From: Halieaceae bacterium UBA5044
Lineage (GTDB): Bacteria; Pseudomonadota; Gammaproteobacteria; Pseudomonadales; Halieaceae
Length of the DNA stretch: 64,000 bases
NCBI GenBank assembly: GCA_002416125.1
Contig: DIBU01000011.1
Location: 95,535-159,534, forward strand
Direction: 5' to 3'
Positions 1-8,602 of the stretch are shown here, in pieces (positions within the stretch are counted from its first letter, which is position 1; each line of letters opens with the position of its first letter). Made by a program: the position numbers and the translations under genes. The notes below the pieces were generated by a model. It was not told the origin of the DNA. It did no database searches and saw only the letters and a list, made by a program, of their open reading frames with translations.

Positions 1-1
1 G

Positions 2-1270
2 CAGGCGCGGCTCACCTACACCCAGGTCGGCGAAGCGCTGGAGGCCGGTAGCCACCCGCAGATCGACAAGGCGCGGCTCAAGGATCTGAAGCGCCTGCAG
101 TCTCTGTACAAGGTGCTGCGCAAGGCGCGGGATGTGCGCGGGGCCATTGATTTCGAAACCACGGAGACCCGCATTCTGTTCAACGAGCAGCGCAAGATCG
201 ACGCCATTGTGCCGGTCGTGCGCAACGATGCCCACAAGCTGATCGAGGAGTGCATGCTCTGCGCCAACGTGGCGGCAGCCCGGTTTTACGAGGAACACAA
301 GCTCCCGGTGCTGTACCGTGTGCATGAAGGCCCCACGCCGGAAAAACTGGAGAACCTGCGCGCCTTTCTCGGCGAACTGGGGCTGGAACTGCGCGGTGGT
401 GAGAAGCCCACGCCGGCGCACTACGGTGAGTTGCTCGACGCAGTGCAGGGGCGCGATGACGTCAACGTGATCCAGACCATGCTGCTGCGCTCCCTGCGTC
501 AGGCTGTCTACACGCCGGAGAACGAAGGCCACTTCGGCCTGCATTACCCCGCCTATGCGCACTTCACCTCACCCATACGGCGTTATGCCGACCTGCTGGT
601 GCACCGGGGCATCCGCCATATTATCCGCTCCAAGGTGCGCACCAAAACCGTGCAGCGCCAGCGCGGTGCGCCGGAAATTGCGCGCGAGGCCATTTTCCCG
701 TATACCGAGCGCGATATGGTCGCCCAGGGCCTGCACTGTTCCATGACCGAGCGGCGTGCGGACGATGCCACCCGTGATGTGGAATCCTGGCTCAAATGTG
801 AGTTCCTGCAGGAGCATGTCGGCGACGAGTTCGATGGCGTCATTGCCGCAGTCACCTCGTTTGGGCTGTTTGTCGAACTGCAGCCGATCTATATAGAAGG
901 CCTGGTGCATATCAGCGCGCTGCCCGGCGACTACTACAGTTTCGATGCCGCCAAGCAGCGACTGGTGGGAGAGCGCAGTGGTCGCAGCTATCGGCTTGGC
1001 GGCCGGGTGCGGGTGCAGGTGGCGCGGGTGGACCTCGATGACAAGAAGATTGATCTGGAACTGATCGACGCGCCCTCGGCCACCAAGAGCAAGGCCGGTA
1101 AATCGCGCAAGCGCAAGGGGGAGGCCACGACGCCGTCTGCCGGCGCGGCGCGCAAAAAAGCCGGTGATGCAAAGCCCAGGGCGGCTGCCAAGTCGAAGGC
1201 AGGCAGCGGCAAGGGTGCTGCCGATGGCAGCGCCAGGCCCGCGGGCAAATCCCGGCGCCGCAGGCGCTGA
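2..1270 (+). CDS. rnr: Ribonuclease R, 3' part (5' end outside window)
   Basis: The reading frame is open from the first bases, so this is the C-terminal 422 residues of a longer protein. RNase R is a processive 3'-5' exoribonuclease that degrades structured RNA and takes part in rRNA and tmRNA quality control. The end of the RNB catalytic domain is visible around residues 185-205 (AYAHFTSPIRRYADLLVHRG). An S1 RNA-binding domain follows at roughly 262-345, then a Lys/Arg/Ala-rich tail of about 75 residues ending in KSRRRRR, as in other RNase R proteins. rlmB starts 6 bases after the stop, the same pairing as in Escherichia coli. Confidence 0.95.
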   Translation, partial: QARLTYTQVGEALEAGSHPQIDKARLKDLKRLQSLYKVLRKARDVRGAIDFETTETRILFNEQRKIDAIVPVVRNDAHKLIEECMLCANVAAARFYEEHKLPVLYRVHEGPTPEKLENLRAFLGELGLELRGGEKPTPAHYGELLDAVQGRDDVNVIQTMLLRSLRQAVYTPENEGHFGLHYPAYAHFTSPIRRYADLLVHRGIRHIIRSKVRTKTVQRQRGAPEIAREAIFPYTERDMVAQGLHCSMTERRADDATRDVESWLKCEFLQEHVGDEFDGVIAAVTSFGLFVELQPIYIEGLVHISALPGDYYSFDAAKQRLVGERSGRSYRLGGRVRVQVARVDLDDKKIDLELIDAPSATKSKAGKSRKRKGEATTPSAGAARKKAGDAKPRAAAKSKAGSGKGAADGSARPAGKSRRRRR

Positions 1271-1276
1271 TCAGCC

Positions 1277-2041
1277 ATGCAGTATCTGTTCGGCATTCAC
1301 GCCGTAGACGGTCTGCTGCGGCGCAAGCCCGAGTCAATCCGCGAGCTCGCGTTACAGCAGGGCCGCTCGGACAAGCGCATTGCCGCGCTGGAGACCCTGG
1401 CGCGCAACCAGGGGGTTGCTGTGGTGCGCGAACCCCGTGCGGTGCTGGATCAGCGGGTGGCTGGCCGTCACCAGGGCGCTGTCGCAACCCTCGCGCCGAC
1501 GGCGGCCGAGACGGCGGGTGACAACCTGCTGGATGAAGTGGCGCTGCTGCAGCGGGTGGATGACAGTCCCCACCCCGTGCTCCTGCTGGTGCTGGACGGG
1601 GTGACAGACCCGCACAATCTGGGTGCCTGTCTGCGCAGCGCCGATGCCGCCGGGGTGGATGCGGTGATTGTGCCGAAGGACAAGTCCGCCGACCTCGGCC
1701 CGACGGTCAGCAAGGTGGCCTGCGGCGCCGCGGAAGTGGTGCCGTTTGCCCGCGTGACCAATATTGCCCGCACACTGGAGGCCCTGAAGGCGCGCGGTGT
1801 ATGGATCTACGGTACCGCCGGAGAGGCGGAGGCCACGCTCTACGAAACGGACCTGCGGGGCTCCGTGGCCCTGGTCATGGGCGCCGAGGGCGATGGCATG
1901 CGCCGCCTGACCCGGGAGCTGTGCGATTACCTGATCAAGCTGCCGATGACGGGGACCGTGAGCAGCCTCAACGTCTCGGTGGCGACCGGTATCTGCCTGT
2001 TCGAGGTGGTGCGCCAGCGCCGCGGCGCGGGGGCTTCCTGA
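1277..2041 (+). CDS. rlmB: 23S rRNA (guanosine-2251-2'-O) methyltransferase RlmB
   Basis: This SpoU/TrmH-family (SPOUT) enzyme 2'-O-methylates G2251 in the P-loop of 23S rRNA, using SAM. An N-terminal substrate-binding domain covers about residues 1-85. The SPOUT domain shows motif 1 (GVTDPHNLGACLRSADAAG), motif 2 (ALVMGAEGDGM) and motif 3 (LPMTGTVSSLNVSVA), which form the trefoil-knot SAM site. At 254 aa it matches the usual length of about 243-250. It lies 6 bp after rnr and is probably co-transcribed with it. Confidence 0.95.
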   Translation: MQYLFGIHAVDGLLRRKPESIRELALQQGRSDKRIAALETLARNQGVAVVREPRAVLDQRVAGRHQGAVATLAPTAAETAGDNLLDEVALLQRVDDSPHPVLLLVLDGVTDPHNLGACLRSADAAGVDAVIVPKDKSADLGPTVSKVACGAAEVVPFARVTNIARTLEALKARGVWIYGTAGEAEATLYETDLRGSVALVMGAEGDGMRRLTRELCDYLIKLPMTGTVSSLNVSVATGICLFEVVRQRRGAGAS

Positions 2042-2045
2042 GCGC

Positions 2046-2074
2046 TTGCGGTAGGCAAACAATGTCTATACAAT
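2046..2074 (+). promoter_or_regulatory. Putative sigma-70 promoter of the rpsF operon
   Basis: A -35-like TTGCGG (2046-2051) and a -10-like TACAAT (2069-2074) are separated by exactly 17 bp, directly after the rlmB stop and about 90 bp before rpsF. Spacing, match and position in front of a ribosomal-protein operon support it; no transcription start was measured. Confidence 0.55.
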
Positions 2075-2119
2075 CCGCGGCCTGAATTTTGCCCGGCTGT
2101 TTTGGCAGCCGATTCTCCT

Positions 2120-2144
2120 TGCTACACCGCTGCGGCGGGTAGCA
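2120..2144 (+). promoter_or_regulatory. Hairpin in the rpsF leader, candidate S6:S18 autoregulatory site
   Basis: TGCTAC (2120-2125) pairs with GTAGCA (2139-2144). Inside it CCGC (2127-2130) pairs with GCGG (2135-2138), leaving A2126 bulged and a small loop. The hairpin sits 8 bases before the strong Shine-Dalgarno TAAGGAG (2153-2159) of rpsF. Many bacteria carry an S6:S18-binding leader with a CCG-containing hairpin in this place, so a feedback site is plausible. The match was judged by eye only. Confidence 0.4.
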
Positions 2145-2164
2145 TTAACCCGTAAGGAGCCACC

Positions 2165-2602
2165 ATGCGTCATTACGAAGTTGTTTTTATGGTCCACCCG
2201 GACCAGTCCGAACAAGTGCCCGGCATGATCGAGCGCTACTCCAACACCATCCAGAAGGACGGCGGCAGTGTGCACCGTCTGGAAGACTGGGGCCGCCGCC
2301 AGTTGGCCTACCCTATCAACAAGATTCACAAGGCACACTACGTGCTGATGAATGTTGAAGCGTCCAACGAAGCGATGGAAGAACTCACTACGACATTCCG
2401 TTACAACGATGCCGTGCTGCGTAACCTGGTGATTCGCCGCGACGAAGCCATCACTGATGAGTCATTCATCATGAAGGCCGAAAAGGAAAGCCGCGAGCGC
2501 AAAACCCGTTACGAAGAGCGCCAGTCAGCTGATGCCGAGCGCAGTGCGCGCAGCAGCAGCGATGATTCGGCTGACAAGGGCGATGACGAGTCCGGCGAAT
2601 AA
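2165..2602 (+). CDS. rpsF: 30S ribosomal protein S6
   Basis: S6 binds the central domain of 16S rRNA as a heterodimer with S18. The 145-aa product begins MRHYEVVFMVHPDQSEQVP and contains RLEDWGRRQLAYPINK, both typical of S6. The C-terminal 45 residues are acidic and Ser-rich, as in gammaproteobacterial S6 proteins whose tail can receive extra glutamates from RimK. The start is preceded by TAAGGAG. rpsR, a membrane-protein gene and rplI follow on the same strand, the classical operon. Confidence 0.97.
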   Translation: MRHYEVVFMVHPDQSEQVPGMIERYSNTIQKDGGSVHRLEDWGRRQLAYPINKIHKAHYVLMNVEASNEAMEELTTTFRYNDAVLRNLVIRRDEAITDESFIMKAEKESRERKTRYEERQSADAERSARSSSDDSADKGDDESGE

Positions 2603-2651
2603 GCTGACTGTCACGTTGTAACGACTAGCATAGTTTACGAGGAGTAGCACC

Positions 2652-2879
2652 ATGGCACGTTTTTTCCGTCGCCGTAAGTTCTGTCGCTTCACTGCCGAAG
2701 GCACGAAGGAAATCGACTACAAGGATCTGGAAACCCTGAAGGCGTACATTTCCGAAACCGGCAAGATTGTTCCCAGCCGCATTACGGGCACCAAGGCCCG
2801 GTACCAGCGTCAGCTGTCTACCGCCGTCAAGCGTGCGCGTTTTCTGGCGCTGTTGCCCTATTCGGATTCCCACAAGTAA
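2652..2879 (+). CDS. rpsR: 30S ribosomal protein S18
   Basis: S18 is the partner of S6 on the small-subunit platform. The 75-aa protein carries the family pattern FCRFTAEGTKEIDYKD and a basic C-terminal half (SRITGTKARYQRQLSTAVKR). Its length equals that of E. coli S18. An ACGAGGAG ribosome-binding site lies just before the ATG. It is 49 bp downstream of rpsF and almost certainly on the same transcript. Confidence 0.97.
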   Translation: MARFFRRRKFCRFTAEGTKEIDYKDLETLKAYISETGKIVPSRITGTKARYQRQLSTAVKRARFLALLPYSDSHK

Positions 2880-2933
2880 GGAAGTCCCCAGGGTGATGAC
2901 CGCCAGCGGTCATCCGGTCACGGGAGGCCCAGA

Positions 2934-3842
2934 TTGAAAGGCCTGGCCAGTTTCATCATGCGCGGCCGCCTGCAGGCATTGCTGGTGGCCGTTGCCGGTT
3001 CCGGCAGCCTGCTGTTTTGCTGGATCAGCGCCGCAGCCATTGCGCTGGTGGCGCTGCGCCGCGGGCCGGGGCAGGGTCTCTGGCTGCTGTTGTGGGCGGT
3101 ATTGCCGGCAGCCGTATTGATGGTGGTGTTCGGCGACAGCGGCCCGTTTGCCCTCTTGCTGGGTACCACGGCCCTGGCGCTGGTGCTGCGGGTCACCGTA
3201 AGTTTGCCGCTGGCACTGCTGGCCAGTGTGCCGGTGGGGCTGCTGACAGGGCTGGCTATCGCGGTGTTTGGCGGCGAGTTGCTGGCGCAGATGTTGGTCT
3301 TCTTCGACCAGTTTCTGGCGGGACTGGAGCAGCAGATGGCGGCGGAAAGCGCAGCTGTCACCCTGCCACGGCCCACAGCAACGCAGGTGGCCGGTATGCT
3401 GGGTGCGGCGAATGCCATGCTCAGCGTGTTGTGCCTGCTGCTGGCTCGCTGGTGGCAGGCGGCCCTGTATAACCCGGGCGGCTTTGGCAGCGAGTTCCGT
3501 GCGCTGTACTACCCACCGGTGGTCAGTACACTGCTGGTGGTTGTGGCCGCAGCCCTGGTCGCCCTGGGTGCCGAGTTTCGGCCCTGGGCAGCGGTGTGCG
3601 CGGTACCGCTGACGGCCGCTGGCCTGGCCTTGGCGCATGCGCGGGTCGCCGAGCGGGGGCGAGGTGGCGGCTTGCTTACTGCGTTATATGTGGGCTGGCT
3701 GTTGGTCGATCTGGTCAAGCTGATGGTGGTGCTGTTGGCGGTGGTAGACAGCTGGTGGGGGTTCCGCCAGCGCTGGGCGGCAGCAGCGGCCGGAAAAGAG
3801 GTGAGTCGGCGCGACGAAGACGATCGCGATAACCGGCACTGA
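2934..3842 (+). CDS. Integral membrane protein, DUF2232-like, in the S6-S18-L9 operon
   Basis: The 302-aa protein has about seven or eight hydrophobic segments spread over its length (for example near residues 18-38, 45-65, 70-110, 145-165, 185-225 and 235-265) and a short charged C-terminal tail. No catalytic motif was seen. The likely start is TTG at 2934, preceded by GGGAGG at about 2923. Polytopic proteins of the YybS/DUF2232 type are often found between rpsR and rplI in Pseudomonas and relatives; that, the size and the topology are the basis of the call. Its function is unknown. Confidence 0.7.
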   Translation: MKGLASFIMRGRLQALLVAVAGSGSLLFCWISAAAIALVALRRGPGQGLWLLLWAVLPAAVLMVVFGDSGPFALLLGTTALALVLRVTVSLPLALLASVPVGLLTGLAIAVFGGELLAQMLVFFDQFLAGLEQQMAAESAAVTLPRPTATQVAGMLGAANAMLSVLCLLLARWWQAALYNPGGFGSEFRALYYPPVVSTLLVVVAAALVALGAEFRPWAAVCAVPLTAAGLALAHARVAERGRGGGLLTALYVGWLLVDLVKLMVVLLAVVDSWWGFRQRWAAAAAGKEVSRRDEDDRDNRH

Positions 3843-3888
3843 GTATTTACACGTAAGGGGGCCTGGCTCCCGAAAAGAGGAAGTCAAA

Positions 3889-4338
3889 ATGGAAGTCATT
3901 CTGCTGGAAAACATCGGCAACCTGGGTGGCCTGGGGGACAAGGTAGATGTGAAGGCCGGCTATGGCCGCAACTACCTGGTACCCCAGGGCAAGGCCGTGC
4001 CTGCAACGCGCAGCAATATCGCCGAGTTCGAAGCCCGTCGCGCGGAACTCGAAGCCGCCGCTGCAGCAGCACTGGCCGCGGCCGAGCAGCGCGCAGAGGC
4101 GATCAACGCCCTGCAGCCGGTCACCATTGGCGCCAACGCGGGTGAGGAAGGCAAGCTGTTCGGTTCGGTCGGCACCCGTGACATCGCCGAGGCCGTCACA
4201 GCAGCCGGCTGCGACATCGACAAGTCCGAAGTGCGTCTGCCCCAGGGCCCGCTGCGTGAGCTGGGCGAGTTCGAGGTGGATATCCAGGTGCACGGTGACG
4301 TCACCGCCACCGTTGTCATCGCGGTTGTCGCCGAGTAA
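3889..4338 (+). CDS. rplI: 50S ribosomal protein L9
   Basis: L9 binds 23S rRNA near the L1 stalk and helps hold the reading frame. The product opens with MEVILLENIGNLGGLGDKVD and has the conserved GYGRNYLVPQGKA, followed by a long Ala/Glu-rich connecting helix (about residues 40-75) and the C-terminal domain. The length of 149 aa equals that of E. coli L9. A good Shine-Dalgarno (GAGGAAG) precedes it. It closes the rpsF operon. Confidence 0.97.
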   Translation: MEVILLENIGNLGGLGDKVDVKAGYGRNYLVPQGKAVPATRSNIAEFEARRAELEAAAAAALAAAEQRAEAINALQPVTIGANAGEEGKLFGSVGTRDIAEAVTAAGCDIDKSEVRLPQGPLRELGEFEVDIQVHGDVTATVVIAVVAE

Positions 4339-4450
4339 GCAGCCAGCGGGCTCGGCTCCGGCCGGGGCGTATCCCGCCGTAACGCCGCGCACGGGCTGAT
4401 GCGTGCCGGGAGCATGTGTGCCCGGGCTGCCCGTCGCGGACGACGCGCCC

Positions 4451-4478
4451 CGGACTGCGCGTCCCGGACTGCGCGTCC
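4451..4478. repeat. Two tandem 14-bp GC-rich repeats in the rplI-dnaB gap
   Basis: The unit CGGACTGCGCGTCC occurs twice head to tail in the 222-bp gap between rplI and dnaB. Related CGTCCCG and GACGCG words lie on both sides. Nearer dnaB there is a short palindrome TTTACC-TTGC-GGGTAAA (4501-4517). A weak promoter may lie here (TTTACC at 4501 and TAATCT at 4525, 18 bp apart). Confidence 0.5.
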
Positions 4479-4560
4479 CGTACGAAACCCGGGGGCACGG
4501 TTTACCTTGCGGGTAAAAATCCGCTAATCTGTGCGGCCGCGTTGGCCGCAGTCCCTTGTT

Positions 4561-5982
4561 ATGTCCAAGCCCGACTATCCCGAGATGATCGCCGAACCGC
4601 CCTTTGCCGGCGGTGGGCGCAGTTTCGACAGGGACGTCGCGCGCATCAAGATGCAGCCCCACTCCATCGAGGCCGAGCAGTCCGTGCTGGGCGGCTTGCT
4701 GTTGTCCGCCGATGGTTGGGATGCTGTGGCGGAAACGGTCACCGCGGAGGACTTTTACCGCCCCGACCACCGTCTCATCTTTCGCCAGATCGCGCGCCTT
4801 GCCGAGGTGACCCAGCCCATCGACGTCATCACGGTGGCCGACCGGCTCACCGCCAACGGCGAACTGGAGGCTGCGGGAGGGCTCGCCTACCTCGCCGAAC
4901 TGGCCAGCAATACGCCGAGTGCCTCCAATATTCGCGCCTACGCAGAGGTGGTCAACGAGCGCGCCAGCCTGCGCAAATTGATCGAGGCGGCGCAGACCAT
5001 TGCCGAGAGCGGCTTCAGCCCCGAGGGCCGCACCTCCGATGAGCTGATCGACGAGGCCGAGCGGTTGATCATGCAAATCTCGGAGCAGGGCCCGAAAGCC
5101 GGCGGCCCCCGGGACGTGAACCCCTTGCTGCAATCGGCCCTGGCGCGCATTGAAGAACTGTTCCACTCCGGCGGCGATATCACCGGCCTGGACACCGGAT
5201 TTATCGAGCTCAACCGCAAAACCTCCGGCCTGCAGCCGTCGGACCTGGTGATCGTTGCAGGCCGTCCCTCCATGGGTAAGACCAGTTTTGCCATGAACCT
5301 GGTGGAGAACGCCGTACTCGGCCAGTCCAGGCCGGTTCTGGTGTTCAGTATGGAAATGCCTGCCGAGCAGCTGATCATCCGCATGCTGTCGTCTATCGGT
5401 CGTATCGACCAGACGCGCATTCGCACCGGCAAGCTCGAGCAGGAGGACTGGCCCAAGCTCAGCGGCGCGGTATCGAAACTGAAGGATGTGCCGCTGTTTA
5501 TCGATGACACGCCGGCGCTGACGCCCACCGAATTGCGCAGCCGCGCCCGCCGGATCGCCCGCGAACACGGCCAGATCGGGATGATCATGGTGGACTATAT
5601 TCAGCTGATGCAGGTGGCCGGGTCCTCCGAGGGGCGTACCGCGGAGATTTCCGAGATTTCCCGCAGCCTGAAGGCCATCGCCAAGGAGTTTGCCTGCCCC
5701 ATGGTCGCGCTGTCACAGCTAAACCGCTCCCTGGAGCAGCGTCCGAACAAACGCCCGGTGAACTCTGACCTGCGGGAATCGGGCGCGATTGAGCAGGACG
5801 CCGACGTCATCATGTTCATCTACCGGGACGAGGTGTACAACGAGGACTCCCCGGACAAAGGCACGGCTGAGATCATCATCGGCAAGCAGCGGAACGGCCC
5901 CATTGGCACCTGCCGGCTCGCCTTCATCGGCCAATTCACCCGTTTCGAGAATCTCGCGCGCGGGCATTACGACGAGGAATAG
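4561..5982 (+). CDS. dnaB: Replicative DNA helicase DnaB
   Basis: DnaB is the hexameric 5'-3' helicase that unwinds DNA at the replication fork and recruits DnaG. The N-terminal collar domain covers about residues 25-130 (EAEQSVLGGLLLSADGW) and the RecA-like motor domain follows. The Walker A is GRPSMGKTS, the Walker B region MIMVDYIQLM, and the arginine-finger/DNA-loop region RSLKAIAKEFACPMVALSQL. ATG 4561 gives 473 aa, against 471 in E. coli; an upstream GTG at 4531 would add ten unconserved residues. A candidate helicase-loader locus lies about 4 kb downstream. Confidence 0.97.
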   Translation: MSKPDYPEMIAEPPFAGGGRSFDRDVARIKMQPHSIEAEQSVLGGLLLSADGWDAVAETVTAEDFYRPDHRLIFRQIARLAEVTQPIDVITVADRLTANGELEAAGGLAYLAELASNTPSASNIRAYAEVVNERASLRKLIEAAQTIAESGFSPEGRTSDELIDEAERLIMQISEQGPKAGGPRDVNPLLQSALARIEELFHSGGDITGLDTGFIELNRKTSGLQPSDLVIVAGRPSMGKTSFAMNLVENAVLGQSRPVLVFSMEMPAEQLIIRMLSSIGRIDQTRIRTGKLEQEDWPKLSGAVSKLKDVPLFIDDTPALTPTELRSRARRIAREHGQIGMIMVDYIQLMQVAGSSEGRTAEISEISRSLKAIAKEFACPMVALSQLNRSLEQRPNKRPVNSDLRESGAIEQDADVIMFIYRDEVYNEDSPDKGTAEIIIGKQRNGPIGTCRLAFIGQFTRFENLARGHYDEE

Positions 5983-6016
5983 CCCCGTCACACGGGTCCT
6001 CGTGCACGCTGCCGGC

Positions 6017-7696
6017 TCAGGCCCTTGGTGTCGCCCGCTCGATAATGGCTGCACAGTCCAGGCCACGGGGCAGCGCCCCGACGTTGTGCTGGCCTTCAGC
6101 GCCCAGGCGGGAGCTGCAGAAAGCCTCCGCTACCCCGGTCGGCGCATGTTGCAGTAACAGCGCGGCCTGTAGCGCCCGTGCCATGCGGTCCACGATGTCC
6201 CGCGCGCGGTACTCAAAATCCTCGGGCGCGCTGAGATCCTGCTGCAGGCGCTGCATGTCGCGATCCAGCGCGGGGTGCGCGCCGCGGGCCGCGCCCAGTT
6301 CATCGAGAAACACCTCGACCACGCGGGGTGACTTCTGCAAGGCGCGCAGCACGTCCAGGCACTGCACATTGCCACTGCCTTCCCAGATCGCGTTCACGGG
6401 CGCTTCGCGATACAGCCTGGGCATCATGCTGTCTTCCATGACACCGCTGCCGCCAATGCACTCCATCGCTTCATAGGCGTGGTTGGGGGCCCGCTTGCAC
6501 ACCCAGTACTTGCCAACGGCGACGCCCAGGCGCATGAACAGGGCTTCGCGCTCATCTGCAGCGTTGTCCAGTGCCCGCGCCATGCGCATGCCGGTCACCA
6601 GGGCGGCCTCGCTCTCGATGGCGAGGTCGGCCAGCACATTCTGCATCAGGGGCTGTTCGTTCAACACGCGACCGAATGCCTGGCGGATGCTGCAGTGGTG
6701 CAGCGCCTGCGATGCAGCCATGCGCATGCCGGCGGCAGAGCCAATCATGCAGTCAAAGCGGGTCAGACTGACCATCTCCACAATGGTGCGCACGCCGCGC
6801 CCCTCTTCGCCGAGCAGCCAGCCAAGTGCCCCGCGCAGCTCAATCTCGCTGGACGCATTGGAGGCGTTGCTGAGCTTCTTCTTCAGACGCAGCACCTGCA
6901 GGGGATTCTTGCTGCCATCCGGGCGCCAGCGCGGTACCAGGAAGCAGCTGGGGCCGGCTTCGGTTTGCGCCAGTACCAGGAAGGCGTCGCACATGGGAGC
7001 CGACAGGAAAAACTTGTGACCGACCAGTTCGTAGGCTTCCCCCATACCGCGCGCGCCCAGCGGGTGCGCGCGGGTGCTGTTGCTGCGCACGTCCGAGCCC
7101 CCCTGCTTCTCGGTCATGCCCATGCCGATGGTGACCGCGCGCTTCTCGACGTCAGGCACGTTGCGCGGGTCGTATTCCCGAGCCGTGATCTTCGGCTCCC
7201 AGAGCGCCGCAATGGCCGGGGTTGTGCGGATTGAGGGAATACAGGCGAAGGTCATGGTAATGGGGCAGCCATGGCCGGCCTCCACCTGGCTGTGCAGGTA
7301 GGTGTGTGCGGCGCGGGCGACATGCGCACCGGCGCGCGGTTCCGTCCAGGGGGAGGCGTGCAGCCCGTGGCGGATCGCGGTGTCCATGAGGCGGTGGTAG
7401 GCCGGGTGGTAGCTGACCAGGTCTACGCGGTTGCCGAAACGGTCGTGGGTGTCGAACTCCGGGGTGTACTTGTTGGCGGCGAAGCCGAGTTGCAGGTACT
7501 CCGCCCTACCGACAGCGTGGCCGAAGGTGCTGAGGCTCTCCCCGGCCCAGGCTGCGCCCTCGCGAGCCACCGCCTCCTGCAGCGCCTTGTCCTCGGTGTA
7601 AAGGTTGTAGTCCTGCAGCTCCCGCGATACGTTTTCGACGGTGTGGGTATCGGCGAGCGCCGAGGCGCGTTCGGCGGTATTTTGCAAGGCGGTCAT
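6017..7696 (-). CDS. AidB-like acyl-CoA dehydrogenase
   Basis: This 559-aa flavoprotein belongs to the long acyl-CoA dehydrogenase branch that includes E. coli AidB (541 aa). Seen in the sequence are MTEKQGGSDVRSN (substrate/FAD region), HKFFLSAPMCDAFLVLAQTE, and the C-terminal helical domain with YEAMECIGGSGVMEDS and PVNAIWEGSGNVQCLDVLRA. AidB proteins bind DNA and have weak isovaleryl-CoA dehydrogenase activity; here the substrate is unknown. The gene is convergent with dnaB (34-bp gap) and is the last of a minus-strand group. Confidence 0.85.
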   Translation of the reverse strand: MTALQNTAERASALADTHTVENVSRELQDYNLYTEDKALQEAVAREGAAWAGESLSTFGHAVGRAEYLQLGFAANKYTPEFDTHDRFGNRVDLVSYHPAYHRLMDTAIRHGLHASPWTEPRAGAHVARAAHTYLHSQVEAGHGCPITMTFACIPSIRTTPAIAALWEPKITAREYDPRNVPDVEKRAVTIGMGMTEKQGGSDVRSNSTRAHPLGARGMGEAYELVGHKFFLSAPMCDAFLVLAQTEAGPSCFLVPRWRPDGSKNPLQVLRLKKKLSNASNASSEIELRGALGWLLGEEGRGVRTIVEMVSLTRFDCMIGSAAGMRMAASQALHHCSIRQAFGRVLNEQPLMQNVLADLAIESEAALVTGMRMARALDNAADEREALFMRLGVAVGKYWVCKRAPNHAYEAMECIGGSGVMEDSMMPRLYREAPVNAIWEGSGNVQCLDVLRALQKSPRVVEVFLDELGAARGAHPALDRDMQRLQQDLSAPEDFEYRARDIVDRMARALQAALLLQHAPTGVAEAFCSSRLGAEGQHNVGALPRGLDCAAIIERATPRA

Positions 7697-7734
7697 GGCG
7701 GGCTCCGGTGTGCGCTTTTCCGGCCCCCGTTATA

Positions 7735-8546
7735 TCAGTCCGCGAGGGCCTCTGCCAGTCGCGCGGCCTGCGCCTCCAGCGCCCGACGGGCGGGCGTGTC
7801 GCGCTGGCCGGCCAGTTGCTCGCTGGCCGCGGCGAGGAGCGCGCGGGCTTCCGCCTGGCTGTTGGCCTGCAACATCAGGTCCACCCGCTCCAGTTTCCAG
7901 CGTGCGCTGTCACGCAAGGGTATCCTCAGAGTTTCCTGCCGGGCAAGGGCTGCCTGCAGCCTACCGGCGCCGAGTTCCAGTGCGATTGCCTCACGCTGCA
8001 GCTGCGGTACCAGCCCTAGTTGCTCCAGGCCCTGGTCGAGCACGGCGAGCGCATCGTCGGACGACCGGATGCCTCCAGCATCGTGGCGGCGGAGACGAAC
8101 AGCCCGGGGCTGGGCCGGGCCTGCAGCCTGAAGTGGGTTTGCAGGTCCGCCAGTGCGCGCTCGTGATCGCCGGCATCGCGGGCGATCAGGGCTCGGTGGC
8201 GAAAGCCTTCCGGGTCATCCGGGAAGGCCGCGATGTGGCGATTTGCCAGAGCCATGGCCTGCTCCAGGTCACCCTTGCCGTAGAGCATGATGCTCTCGGG
8301 CAGGTCCGCGTACTGCGCCGGGCCCAGCTCCCGTGCCCGGGCAAAGTCCGCCTGGGCCTCGGCAAAATGGCCGATTTCCCCGTACACCTTGCCCCGCTGC
8401 AGATACAGCGCCTGGTTCCCGGGGGCCTTGGCGAGGGCCTGTTCGATCGCCCTCAGCTGGTCCTCATGGCCGGGATGCGCCACCACAGGCGCAGCGCCTG
8501 CCGGCGCCAGGCACAGTAGCAGCATTAGCAACAGGGGGCGCGACAT
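7735..8546 (-). pseudogene. Secreted TPR-repeat protein, frameshifted
   Basis: Translation from ATG 8544-8546 gives a clear signal peptide (MSRPLLLMLLLCLAPAG, cleavage after about residue 20), then TPR-like helices (AIEQALAKAPGNQALYLQRG, AEAQADFARARELGP). Near position 8065 the frame breaks: the first frame runs into SPCSTRAWSN and stops at 8016. The -1 frame continues the same helical pattern (SDDALAVLDQGLEQLGLVP) down to a stop at 7735. The joined protein would be about 270 aa. It may be a real inactivating mutation or a base error in the assembly. The gene lies between a phosphatase lipoprotein and the AidB-like gene, all on the minus strand. Confidence 0.7.
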
Positions 8547-8602
8547 TATTGTAGTGCTCTTGGGTAACCGGGCCGCGGCACTGGGCCGCGGCCACACGGG
8601 GG

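Noticed and set aside
2934..3842. Operon membrane protein as an ECF or transport component
   Set aside because: No transporter motif is visible beyond hydrophobic segments, so the function is left open.
4451..4478. CRISPR-like repeat
   Set aside because: Only two head-to-tail 14-bp units with no spacers and no cas genes.
3847..5568. 573-codon minus-strand frame opposite rplI and dnaB
   Set aside because: It is the antisense shadow of well-supported rplI and dnaB genes, favoured by high GC content.
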